Assembly (NCBI RefSeq): GCF_022678645.1
Contig: NZ_JALBWV010000053.1
Span: 1 to 64,000 of the forward strand
Length of the DNA stretch: 64,000 nucleotides
From: Saccharopolyspora soli
GTDB taxonomy: Bacteria; Actinomycetota; Actinomycetes; Mycobacteriales; Pseudonocardiaceae
Direction of reading: 5' to 3'
Every line of letters starts with the position of its first letter. The first letter of the stretch is position 1. Under the pieces are notes generated by a model. It was given only the letters and a program-made list of their open reading frames with translations. It had not been told where the DNA came from and searched no databases. Made by a program: the position numbers and the translations under genes. Shown piece after piece: positions 17,542 through 24,572 of this stretch.

Positions 17542-17947
17542 ATGACAGTCGAACGCGTTCTTGCTTGGGACGGTTGTCTCAACACACGCGATCGCGGTGG
17601 TCTTCGACTCAGCGCAGACCGGAAAACCCGCTGGGGCGCGATGATCCGCTCCGATGACCCCGCAGCTCTCGCGGAAGCAGGCTGGTCGGCACTGCCGCGT
17701 GGTGGGCGTCAGCCTGGCGGACATCGCCGATGACCACGTGAGCCACCTTCGCCGCGCCGAACTGTGCGCCCGGCTGGATCTGGGCGACGACACCCCGGCC
17801 ATCGACCGGCTCATCGCCGAGCACGGCACCACCGCACACCAAGTCATCCACGAAGTCGTGACATCGCGCGACATGGCGGCGTACCTGCGCTCCGGCGGCC
17901 TTTCCGAAGCGGACCTGACGGCCTTGCGCGAGCGGCTGCTCGACTAG
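17542..17947 (+). pseudogene. Broken tyrosine-protein phosphatase (Y_phosphatase3 type)
   Basis: The frame from 17542 reads MTVERVLAWDGCLNTRDRGGLR and DRKTRWGAMIRSDDPAALAEAGW, the N-terminus of actinobacterial tyrosine/serine phosphatases. It stops at 17733. In another frame, 17705-17947 gives VVGVSLADIADDHVSHL through LSEADLTALRERLLD, the C-terminal third of the same family. The middle, including the catalytic HCxxxxxR loop, is missing, and the two pieces are out of frame. The whole remnant is about 405 bp where intact genes are about 750 bp. Confidence 0.8.
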
Positions 17948-18002
17948 CTCTGAGCTTTTCCGCGAAACGCCCGCACGCCATCCGACTGTGCGGGCGCGGT
18001 AA

Positions 18003-18067
18003 GGCGATTTCGCGCGGAATCGCCGCTTTCCGTGGGGAGCACATGCCGATTTCGCACGAAATCGGCA
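18003..18067. repeat. Paired palindromes with TTTCGC/GCGAAA-type core (copy 2)
   Basis: An imperfect palindrome at 18003-18024 (GGCGATTTCGC, then GCGGAATCGCC) and a nearly perfect one at 18044-18067 (TGCCGATTTCG CAC GAAATCGGCA) have centres 42 bp apart, as in the pair at 5797-5862. They lie at a convergent junction between the broken phosphatase and the thioredoxin gene. Confidence 0.85.
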
Positions 18068-18077
18068 GTTCTGGCGC

Positions 18078-19037
18078 TCAGAACAGAGCGCTCGCCAGCG
18101 CCCTGCGGGCCGCGACGACCCGCTCGTCACCGTCGGGAAAGACCTCGAACATCTCGATCAAGTGCCGTCGAACTCGGTCCCGCTCGTCCCCCGAGGTGCG
18201 CTTGATCGCGCGAACCAGCCGGTCGAAACCCGCCTCGACGCGGCCGATGGCCACCTCGGCATCGGCGGCAGCGAGTTGCGCGTCGACGTCCTCCGGTGCC
18301 GCGTCGGCCCGTTCGATCGCGGCTGGGTCGGCCTGCTCGGCACGCGCGGTGAAGCGGACCTGCGCGAGCGCGGCCTTCGCCTGCTCGTTGTTCGGCTCGC
18401 TGTCGAGGATCTTCTGGTAGGCGGCCTCGGCAGCGGCGTAGTCGCCGCGCTCCAACGCCTCCTCGGCAGCAGTGAACCGCGGGTCCTCGGGCTCCTCGAC
18501 CGGCTCGGTGCCCTGTTCGGCAGCCCGGATTCCGGGCAGCTGGTCACGCAGGGCATTGAGCAGCGAGTCGATCCACTGCCGGATCTGCGGTTCCGGTTGC
18601 GCGCCCGCGAAGGCGTCCACCGGCTGCCCGCCAGCGACCGCGATCACCGTGGGCACCGACTGCACCTGGAACAGCTGCGCGATCCGCGGGTTCGCGTCGA
18701 CGTCGATCTTGGCCAACACCCAGGCGCCATTGGCCTCCCCGGCGAGGCGTTCGAGCACCGGCGAAAGCTGCTTGCACGGTCCGCACCAGGTCGCCCACAG
18801 GTCGATGACCACGGGCACCTGCATGGACTTCTCGACCACCTCGGCCTGGAAGGTGGCCTCGGTGACCTCCACGATCGGCGCGGTCGTGGACCCCGCACCG
18901 CCGTCGCCGTTGGCGGTTGCCTGGTTGGCTGCCCGAGCGGTGGCCTCGGCCCGACTCTTCAGGGCCGACAGGTCGACTGCGCCCGCCATCGCGGCGGACA
19001 TCGCTGCTGCGTTCTGGCGTGGATCCGGCCTCGTCAC
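18078..19037 (-). CDS. Thioredoxin-domain protein with TPR-like tail (CnoX/YbbN type)
   Basis: The 319-residue cytoplasmic protein has a thioredoxin domain (about residues 55-160) with the active site WCGPC (Cys85, Cys88), followed by TPR-like helices ([40 protein letters not shown]). This is the layout of CnoX/YbbN, a chaperone-linked holdase, and of mycobacterial Rv1324. The start GTG at 19037 yields [26 protein letters not shown], which matches the conserved N-terminus of actinobacterial homologues. The GGAGG lies unusually close to it; an ATG 12 codons later is an alternative. Confidence 0.92.
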   Translation of the reverse strand: MTRPDPRQNAAAMSAAMAGAVDLSALKSRAEATARAANQATANGDGGAGSTTAPIVEVTEATFQAEVVEKSMQVPVVIDLWATWCGPCKQLSPVLERLAGEANGAWVLAKIDVDANPRIAQLFQVQSVPTVIAVAGGQPVDAFAGAQPEPQIRQWIDSLLNALRDQLPGIRAAEQGTEPVEEPEDPRFTAAEEALERGDYAAAEAAYQKILDSEPNNEQAKAALAQVRFTARAEQADPAAIERADAAPEDVDAQLAAADAEVAIGRVEAGFDRLVRAIKRTSGDERDRVRRHLIEMFEVFPDGDERVVAARRALASALF

Positions 19038-19327
19038 ACCTCCATCCTGACACGTCCCGGCAGCCGGGTGCGGGCAGGGCGTCGGATGTTTCGCGGCCAT
19101 TGGCGCCGGACCGCCAAGAGCGACATGCCGAGGCGTCCCTAGATCAATTCGAAGCAATGAACCCATGCCACTCGAACAGGTGGCGTCGCGGGTCAACCTC
19201 TCATGTTCGGCGGCCTTGATCACCGAAGGAAGAACAGAGCCCGCGAGGGACGGTTGTTTTCTCACGGGTCTGCGGGGTCTCCAGTTGGAGGACCTTCAGC
19301 CAGTAGTTCGACGAGAGGTACAGAACA

Positions 19328-19588
19328 GTGCGTATTGCAACCCGTGTTGCCGGTGTCGCCGGTGCCGCCGCTCTCGGCGTTATGACCCTCGGCACCGCCG
19401 CATTCGCGGACAGCGCCGACAACGACGGCATCAACGCGCTCGACGACAACAACGTCAGCGCCGTTCCGGTCCAGCTGTGCGGCAACAACGTCGGCGCCTT
19501 GATCGGCATCGTCGTGCCGATCCTGTCGCCGCAGGCCAACGATTGCGTCAACGCGCCGATCGTGGACCACCCGAAGGCCGACAGCTGA
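19328..19588 (+). CDS. Small secreted chaplin-like peptide
   Basis: The 86-residue product has a Sec signal peptide (residues 1-27, ending GTAAFADS) and a short mature part. The segment NNVSAVPVQLCGNNVGALIGIVVPILSPQ and then NDCVN resembles a chaplin domain: hydrophobic, with two cysteines about 23 residues apart and a VPVQ-C-GN start. Chaplins coat aerial hyphae with amyloid fibres. A single short domain without a sortase signal would match the short secreted class. The GTG start has GAGAGG upstream, and a strong terminator follows at 19605. Confidence 0.7.
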   Translation: MRIATRVAGVAGAAALGVMTLGTAAFADSADNDGINALDDNNVSAVPVQLCGNNVGALIGIVVPILSPQANDCVNAPIVDHPKADS

Positions 19589-19604
19589 CGGCATACCGGT
19601 GGAC

Positions 19605-19638
19605 AAGGGGTGGCTTCGATGTCGAAGCCACCCCTTTT
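19605..19638 (+). terminator. Rho-independent terminator after the chaplin-like gene
   Basis: AAGGGGTGGCTTCGA (19605-19619) and TCGAAGCCACCCCTT (19622-19636) form a 15-pair perfect stem with a two-base centre, continued by TT at 19637-19638. It lies 17 bp after the stop at 19588 and may serve both this gene and the convergent gene at 19673. Confidence 0.9.
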
Positions 19639-19672
19639 GCCGCATTCGCGAGCCCGCAGCGCCGGTCACCCG

Positions 19673-19978
19673 TCAGGAGGTCTCCCGCAGGTGCTCCTCC
19701 ACCCGGCTCACCTTCTCGTGCAGTTGGTCGGTGTGACCGGGTCGGATGTCGGCCTTGAGCACCAGGCTGGTGCGCGGGGCGTGCGCCGACACCGCCTCGG
19801 TGGCGCGTTTCACCACGTCCATCACCTCGTCCCAGTCGCCTTCGATGGTGGTGAACATCGAGGTCGTCTCGTGCGGCAGGCCGGACTCCCGGACCACCTT
19901 CACCGCGGCCGCCACCGCTTCGCTGACACTGTCGCTGATCCCGGCCCCGCTCGGGGCCACGCTGAACGCCACCAGCAC
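19673..19978 (-). CDS. MTH1187/YkoF-type thiamine-binding family protein
   Basis: The 101-residue protein matches the MTH1187 (DUF77) family: [47 protein letters not shown]. These ferredoxin-fold proteins form tetramers; some relatives bind thiamine. The pattern of conserved Ser, Gly and Thr ([19 protein letters not shown]) is intact. It stands alone, convergent with the chaplin-like gene, and upstream neighbours give no metabolic link. Confidence 0.9.
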   Translation of the reverse strand: MLVAFSVAPSGAGISDSVSEAVAAAVKVVRESGLPHETTSMFTTIEGDWDEVMDVVKRATEAVSAHAPRTSLVLKADIRPGHTDQLHEKVSRVEEHLRETS

Positions 19979-20118
19979 GTCTGCTCCCTACCTTCCAGTC
20001 CGACTTCGTCCGCCGGACGATGCGATCATGCTCGGCACGGCACCACTGTCGCTGATTTCACCCGCCGCAGCACCACAGCCATCAACAGGCCGGGTAACCG
20101 CTGCTAGCGTCGAACACC

Positions 20119-20619
20119 ATGAGCGCCCGTAGTCCACTGCCCTTCGATCCCATCGCTCGCGCGGCCGAGATCTGGGCCGACCGGGTAGGCCCGTCCACGA
20201 CAATGGCCGCGGTGACGAGCGTGATGCGGGTCCAGCAGATCCTGCAGTCCGCGGTCGACAACGCGCTGCGACCCCACAACCTGACGTTCGCCCGGTACGA
20301 GGCGCTGGTGCTGCTGACCTTCTCGCGGCGCGGCAGCCTCCCGATGCGCGTCATGGGCGACCGGCTCCAGCTGCACCCGACCAGCGTCACCAACATCGTC
20401 GACCGACTGGAACAGGACGGCTTGGTGCGGCGGGTGCCGCACCCCACGGACCGCCGCACCACCCTGGTGGAGATCACCGACGACGGCCGCGACCTGATGA
20501 AGAAGGCGACCGAGTCGGTAACCGAGATCGATTTCGGGCTGCGCGGCATCACCGAGCGGCAGACCCAACAGCTGACCGAACTGCTGGGCAAGGTGCGGCA
20601 CGCGGCTGGCGATTTCTGA
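20119..20619 (+). CDS. MarR-family transcriptional regulator
   Basis: The 166-residue protein has a MarR winged helix: LTFARYEALVLLTFSRRGSLPMRVMGDRLQLHPTSVTNIVDRLEQDGLVRRVPHPTDRRTTLVEITDDG. The DxRxxx wing motif is intact (TDRRTT). An N-terminal helix of about 35 residues supports dimer formation. It is not divergent from an obvious target; the gene at 19673 faces away across 140 bp. It ends 13 bp before the convergent DUF3817 gene, and a small GACC/GGTC hairpin lies between them. Confidence 0.93.
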   Translation: MSARSPLPFDPIARAAEIWADRVGPSTTMAAVTSVMRVQQILQSAVDNALRPHNLTFARYEALVLLTFSRRGSLPMRVMGDRLQLHPTSVTNIVDRLEQDGLVRRVPHPTDRRTTLVEITDDGRDLMKKATESVTEIDFGLRGITERQTQQLTELLGKVRHAAGDF

Positions 20620-20632
20620 CCAAATGAACCGG

Positions 20633-20992
20633 TCAGTTCAACTCGCGCAGCACATATCGGACGCGCCCCCAGAACGTCGGCTCGTCCGAGTCGGATGCGA
20701 CCAGCAGGCCGCGCCGGTTCGCCCAGCGCTCGAACCACACCGACGCCAACGGCGGGATCGACGCGACCAACGCCAGCACCAGCACCCGGAACCGCCAGCG
20801 CAGCGGGCTGAACACGACCAGGCTGGTCACCACGTAGGCGGTGAAGACCAGCCCGTGGATCCAGCCCATGATCGTCACGCCGAGCGGCTGCTGGAGGCCG
20901 TACTTGAACGCCATCGCCACCAGCAGACCGGCCCACGAGAACGCCTCGGCGATCGCCACCAACCGGAACCAACCGGCATACGTACGCGGCAC
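20633..20992 (-). CDS. DUF3817 membrane protein
   Basis: The 119-residue protein has three predicted transmembrane helices. Its conserved DUF3817 motifs are FRLVAIAEAFSWAGLLVAMAFKY, GVTIMGWIHGLVFTAYVVTSLVV and LALVASIPPLASVWFERWANRRGLL. Function is unknown; the family is common in actinobacteria as a single small gene. It shares its strand with cutA, 76 bp upstream, but the gap does not prove an operon. Confidence 0.9.
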   Translation of the reverse strand: MPRTYAGWFRLVAIAEAFSWAGLLVAMAFKYGLQQPLGVTIMGWIHGLVFTAYVVTSLVVFSPLRWRFRVLVLALVASIPPLASVWFERWANRRGLLVASDSDEPTFWGRVRYVLRELN

Positions 20993-21068
20993 GTCAAACC
21001 CACTTCCGTTGCAGCGGCACTCCTCTGCGAGTGTGCCGGGTGTCGCCGGTCACACCGATGTCGGTCGG

Positions 21069-21386
21069 CTACGGACGGGTCTGGTCGTCGACCCAGGACA
21101 GGTACGCGGGGTTACCGCCGACGATCGGGGTAGCGATGATCTCCGGTACGTCGTAGCCGTGGTTGGCCTTGAGGTGCTCGACCAGCGCAGCCAGCCGCGC
21201 CGCCGAGGTCTTGATCTGCAGCTGCCATTCGGCGTCGTCCTGCGCAGCGCCCTCCCACACGTAGAAGCTGCGGATCGGCACGACCTGCACGCACGCCCCC
21301 AACCGAGCCTCGACGACGCCGCGGGCCAACTCGGCGGCGGACTGCTCGGAGTCGGTGGTCGTCACAACCTGCACATGATCAGCCAT
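21069..21386 (-). CDS. cutA: CutA1 divalent-cation tolerance protein
   Basis: The 105-residue protein is a standard CutA1: VVTTTDSEQSAAELARGVVEARLGACVQVVPIRSFYVWEG, then EWQLQIKTSAARLAALVEHLKANHGYDVPEIIATPIVGGNPAYLSWV. CutA forms a very stable ferredoxin-like trimer; a role in copper tolerance was proposed in E. coli, but the molecular function is unsettled. The start is ATG at 21386. A cluster of the 18-bp repeat begins 41 bp upstream of the start codon. Confidence 0.95.
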   Translation of the reverse strand: MADHVQVVTTTDSEQSAAELARGVVEARLGACVQVVPIRSFYVWEGAAQDDAEWQLQIKTSAARLAALVEHLKANHGYDVPEIIATPIVGGNPAYLSWVDDQTRP

Positions 21387-21426
21387 GTACCCACCGTAAC
21401 TACCCCGCCGCTGTGAGGGCCGAAGG

Positions 21427-21566
21427 TGACAGGAAGGTTCCCTTCCTCACACCCAAGCGCCGGATGACAGGAAGGTTCCCTTGCTGCGGCGCCACTGCTG
21501 TGGCAGTGACAGGAAGGTTCCCTTGCTCGCGTTGCCGGGGCGATTGGTGACAGGAAGGTTCCCCTT
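21427..21566 (-). repeat. 18-bp repeat cluster B (4 copies)
   Basis: Reverse-strand copies of AAGGGAACCTTCCTGTCA lie at 21427, 21465, 21507 and 21548 (the last with one extra C). Starts are 38, 42 and 41 bp apart. They sit between the divergent cutA and YciI-family genes, so within the possible promoter region of both. Confidence 0.95.
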
Positions 21567-21605
21567 GCTCCGCATCCGCGGTGGGGGAAGTTGGTGGGTG
21601 CCAGG

Positions 21606-21959
21606 ATGTGCGTGCTGGTGTCGAGGATCGCGAGGGACGGCATACTGCATCTGTTGTTGTTGCGGTACAAGGCCTCTGAGCAGGAGGCAGCGCCGTTCGT
21701 CGCGGCCCACGTCGAGTTTCTGGAGCAGCACCACGGCGACGGCACGTTCGTGCTCTCGGGGCAGACGATTCCTTCGGAGCTCGGAGGTGCGGTCCTGGCT
21801 CGGGGCGTTGACCGGGCGGGGATCGAGAAGATCGTTGCTCAGGACCCGTTCGTTGTGGGCGGTGTCGGGAAGTACCTGATCATGACGATCGATCCCGGCC
21901 GAGTACATCCGGCGCTGGCCGCGCTCCTCGGTGCCGACGCCTCGCGCGTGCGCGGCTGA
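21606..21959 (+). CDS. YciI-family protein
   Basis: The product (117 residues from ATG 21606) contains the YciI-like pattern HLLLLRYKASEQEAAPFVAAHVEFLEQHHGDGTFVLSGQTI and ends with KYLIMTIDPGRVHPAL. YciI-like proteins are small dimeric alpha-beta proteins with a conserved His-Asp pair; the pair here would be His in AAHVEFL and an acidic residue later. Function is unknown. The start is uncertain, because the family usually begins at the HLLLLRY strand, about 15 codons later, where no standard start codon exists. Confidence 0.8.
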   Translation: MCVLVSRIARDGILHLLLLRYKASEQEAAPFVAAHVEFLEQHHGDGTFVLSGQTIPSELGGAVLARGVDRAGIEKIVAQDPFVVGGVGKYLIMTIDPGRVHPALAALLGADASRVRG

Positions 21960-21960
21960 T

Positions 21961-21990
21961 CGAGCCTTTCCAGTGGCACCGTTCGGCTCG
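21961..21990 (+). terminator. Hairpin after the YciI-family gene
   Basis: CGAGCC (21961-21966) pairs with GGCTCG (21985-21990), starting two bases after the stop codon at 21959. It would separate that transcript from the structured leader that follows. Confidence 0.5.
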
Positions 21991-21996
21991 TAACAT

Positions 21997-22153
21997 GGCG
22001 CGGTCAACTGTGACTTGGCTGAACGAACCTCGCGGCCCGGTAGGTAGCCCGGGCGGCCGGTGGTGGTGCTAGCCCATCTCGGCTCGTTGTCCCTGGACAG
22101 GCAGGGAAACCAGTGCAGCCAGGCTGATTCGTCATGCCTGGAGGTAGGTTTCC
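21997..22153 (+). promoter_or_regulatory. Structured 5' leader of the YjdF gene, candidate yjdF-type riboswitch
   Basis: The 160 bases before the ATG at 22154 can fold into stacked hairpins: GCCCGG (22035-22040) with CCGGGC (22049-22054), TCCCTG (22090-22095) with CAGGGA (22102-22107), and CCAGGC (22119-22124) with GCCTGG (22136-22141). AACGA (22022-22026) may close the first domain with TCGTT (22084-22088). The last hairpin reaches into the ribosome site GGAGG, so it could control translation. In Firmicutes yjdF genes carry an azaaromatic-sensing riboswitch; whether this leader matches that model is untested. Confidence 0.5.
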
Positions 22154-22573
22154 ATGAGCGGGGTGTTCACCCTTTTCCACGACGGGCAGTTCTGGGTCGG
22201 GATCTACGAGATCCACGAGGACGGGCACGTCTGCGCGGCCAGACATGTCTTCGGTGCGGAGCCCACCAACGCCGAGCTGGCGGAGTTCGCTGCCGGGCCT
22301 GGTTTCGCGACCTTGGCTCAGCGGGCGCGAAACGCACCGGCTGTGCCCGCGAGTGACCGACCCGAGGCGAGCAATCGTCGCTTGGCGAAACGTGCCAGCA
22401 AGTTCCAGCAAGAAGCCGGGGTGGGCACGGCCGCCCAGCGGGCGCTGAAGGAATCGATGGTGGAACGTGCCGTCGAGAACAAGGCTGCCCGCAAACGCCG
22501 ACTAGCCGAACAAGCCCAACGCCAACGCCGCATAGCTCGGGAGAAGGCCAAGGCAAAGCGCCGGGGCCGATGA
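22154..22573 (+). CDS. YjdF-family protein (DUF2992)
   Basis: The 139-residue protein begins [45 protein letters not shown], the signature of the YjdF family. A long, strongly basic helical tail follows ([26 protein letters not shown] through KAKAKRRGR). The family's role is unknown; in Firmicutes it is the gene under the yjdF riboswitch, linked to toxic azaaromatic compounds. The basic tail suggests nucleic-acid binding. The start ATG follows GGAGG at a good distance. A repeat copy begins five bases behind the stop. Confidence 0.88.
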   Translation: MSGVFTLFHDGQFWVGIYEIHEDGHVCAARHVFGAEPTNAELAEFAAGPGFATLAQRARNAPAVPASDRPEASNRRLAKRASKFQQEAGVGTAAQRALKESMVERAVENKAARKRRLAEQAQRQRRIAREKAKAKRRGR

Positions 22574-22577
22574 GAGG

Positions 22578-22647
22578 AAGGGAACCTTGCTGCCACCTCG
22601 CTCGGCAAGAACCGGCGCGAAGCGCAAGGAAGGGAACCTTCCTGTCA
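22578..22647 (+). repeat. 18-bp repeat cluster C (2 copies) at a convergent junction
   Basis: A variant copy (tail GCTGCCA) lies at 22578 and an exact copy at 22630, 52 bp apart. They fill the gap between the YjdF stop (22573) and the stop of the convergent mannosidase gene (22656), ending eight bases before it. Confidence 0.9.
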
Positions 22648-22655
22648 CCGCGCCG

Positions 22656-24053
22656 TCAGCGGCGGGCGCCGTGCAGCAGGTTCGCTTCGGTCGTGAGGTA
22701 GTTATTCTGGTAGTCGAATCGCGGGGTGTCGGAGAACAGCAGCCAGTAGTACTTCATCTGCTCCGACCACCAGTAGCCCGGACAGGTGTCCTCTTGCGAC
22801 GGTGGGTTCGCCGTCACGTCGGCGAGGCTGGCGAACCCGTACGTCGTCTTGGACGTCCTCAGCATGTTCTCGAAGTGGCGGTTCGCGCGCTCGCGGAAGA
22901 TCTCGTCGCCGGTGGCCAACCACAGCATGAGCGCGGAATCCGCGAACTCGGGTCGCAGCGCGTTGCTCGGGTCGGTGGCCGCCATCGTCGAATAGTCCAC
23001 TGAGGTCGGAATGACGCCGAACTCGTCCTGGACGGTGTTGAACGCATCGTGGTAGGCACGGCCCTCGGCGACTCGACCGGACTCGCCGAGCAGCCCGGCG
23101 TAGAACGAGGCGAGCACGCTCTGCTCGCGGCTGAGGACTTCGCCGGTGAAAGCGTCAACTTGGGGGAACCACATCAGGTTCTGCTGGCGTTCGGTCTGGT
23201 GGGCCAGGATCGCTTCGGTCAGCGTGTCGTACCACTGCCGGAGTTCCTCGTCGCCGAACAGCACGTACCCGTCCCACAGGTACTCGTAGTAGGAGTCTCC
23301 CGGCGGACCGACGGTTGCCTGGCGGTTGCGCCATTCGCCGGTCTCCGCATGGATGTCGTGCGGCAACAGCCCGAGGTCGGTGCGCTTGTCGTAGGCGACT
23401 CGCATGGCCTGTTTGGCGAGGTCGAAGTAGCGGCGGTCGCCGGTCCACTCCGACAGCATCCCGAATTCGGCGACATAGGTGCCGATCTCGACGATGTTCG
23501 TCTCCGGGTTGCTGACCGCGCCGGTTGCCAGGTTCACGTAGCGATAGGGCAAGCCGGTCGGGGACTTGGTGAAGGCCGGAAGCAGTCGATCGGCAACATC
23601 GACGGCTAACTCCAGCAACCGTTGATCACCGGTGCAGTGGTATGCCGAGGCGAGCCCGCCGACCATGCGGATGTTGGTCTCGAACACCTGGAAGGGCGCG
23701 TCGACGTCGAAGCTCAGGTTGTCCTTGATCCACTGCACGGCCTGCTGGACTTCTGCGTCGGCTTCCATCAGCCACAGCGTGTCGACCGCTTCCACCAGGC
23801 TCAGCCCGACGGAGTGGCCTTCGACGAAGAAGTCCTCCCGACCCCCGGAGATCGGCTTGATGTGATCGGCGCCCAAAGCACGCTCGGCGTAGTGCTGCCA
23901 TGCCCACAGGTACTCGCGCCGGACCGCGTCAGCGACCGGTTTCCAGTCCCGACGAGCCGACGCCACCGGCGACGACATCGCCAGGAGTCCGCCTGCGACT
24001 GTCGCACCACCCAGCAGACGCAGCGCGGTTCTTCTGGGCACGCCTCGGGGCAT
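22656..24053 (-). CDS. Secreted GH47 alpha-1,2-mannosidase (class I)
   Basis: The 465-residue protein has a twin-arginine-type signal (PRRTALRLLGG then a hydrophobic stretch ending SPVASA) and the full GH47 fold. Catalytic-site landmarks are Glu125 in VFETNIRMVGGLASAY, Asp253/Glu257 in GDSYYEYLWDGY, Glu369 in LRPEFADS and the calcium-binding Thr455 in YLTTEANLL. GH47 enzymes trim alpha-1,2-linked mannose with inversion; they are common in eukaryotes and rare in bacteria. It faces away from a lacI-manA-ABC transporter operon and shares an operator-like palindrome with it. It may therefore release mannose outside the cell for uptake (inference). Confidence 0.9.
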   Translation of the reverse strand: MPRGVPRRTALRLLGGATVAGGLLAMSSPVASARRDWKPVADAVRREYLWAWQHYAERALGADHIKPISGGREDFFVEGHSVGLSLVEAVDTLWLMEADAEVQQAVQWIKDNLSFDVDAPFQVFETNIRMVGGLASAYHCTGDQRLLELAVDVADRLLPAFTKSPTGLPYRYVNLATGAVSNPETNIVEIGTYVAEFGMLSEWTGDRRYFDLAKQAMRVAYDKRTDLGLLPHDIHAETGEWRNRQATVGPPGDSYYEYLWDGYVLFGDEELRQWYDTLTEAILAHQTERQQNLMWFPQVDAFTGEVLSREQSVLASFYAGLLGESGRVAEGRAYHDAFNTVQDEFGVIPTSVDYSTMAATDPSNALRPEFADSALMLWLATGDEIFRERANRHFENMLRTSKTTYGFASLADVTANPPSQEDTCPGYWWSEQMKYYWLLFSDTPRFDYQNNYLTTEANLLHGARR

Positions 24054-24070
24054 CGCCGCCTCCTCGGTTA

Positions 24071-24082
24071 GACAACCTTGTC
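24071..24082. promoter_or_regulatory. Candidate LacI operator before the GH47 gene
   Basis: GACAACCTTGTC lies 18 bp upstream of the GH47 start codon. It differs by one base from the perfect palindrome GACAACGTTGTC at the lacI start (24587-24598). Both have flanking T or A and the CG/CC-centred form typical of LacI-family sites. Confidence 0.75.
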
Positions 24083-24254
24083 AAGCCAGCTACCGTCGCC
24101 GCCCGGTGACATCCAGGTCAATGCGGATCGCAGTTCCTGTCCGATTTCGACATTGCGGCGGTGCCGTTCAGCCGTGCGGAATGCCGCCGTCCGAGGACTT
24201 GACCAACCGCCGTGATCGACAACGCCGTCACCAACAACCACCTCCGCTGAGAGC

Positions 24255-24435
24255 AAGGGAACCTTCCTGTCACTCATCAGCCACCGGACCGGTGCAAGGG
24301 AACCTTCCTGCCACAGCAACCCCGGCAAAACCCGCAGCAAGGGAACCTTCCTGTCACCGGCTACCCACCGAACGCACCAGACCGCAGGCCCAACGCTCCG
24401 TTGCCGTGGACGCGAGGAAGGGAACCTTCCTGTCA
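24255..24435 (+). repeat. 18-bp repeat cluster D (4 copies) in the divergent mannose-locus gap
   Basis: Copies lie at 24255, 24296 (tail CTGCCA), 24339 and 24418, with starts 41, 43 and 79 bp apart. Long parts of this cluster match cluster A at 15669-15806, spacers included, so one derives from the other or both from a common cassette. Apart from the operators, the 519-bp gap 24054-24572 holds nothing else I can identify. Confidence 0.95.
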
Positions 24436-24572
24436 CCGGCCGGGCGTGGTTTGGGGTGGGGTTCGGGTTCTTGGTCGGCTCGGGTGGTTGGGCCGACTCG
24501 AGGTTGTCCGGGGACCGGGTGCGCTCGTGGCTGGGTCGATGCCATTGACAAACCGCCCTGGCCTGCGATCCA

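Noticed and set aside
15669-24435. CRISPR array
   Set aside because: Units are 18 bp and spacers about 22 bp, spacing varies, spacers are shared between clusters, clusters are spread over many gaps, and no cas gene is present.
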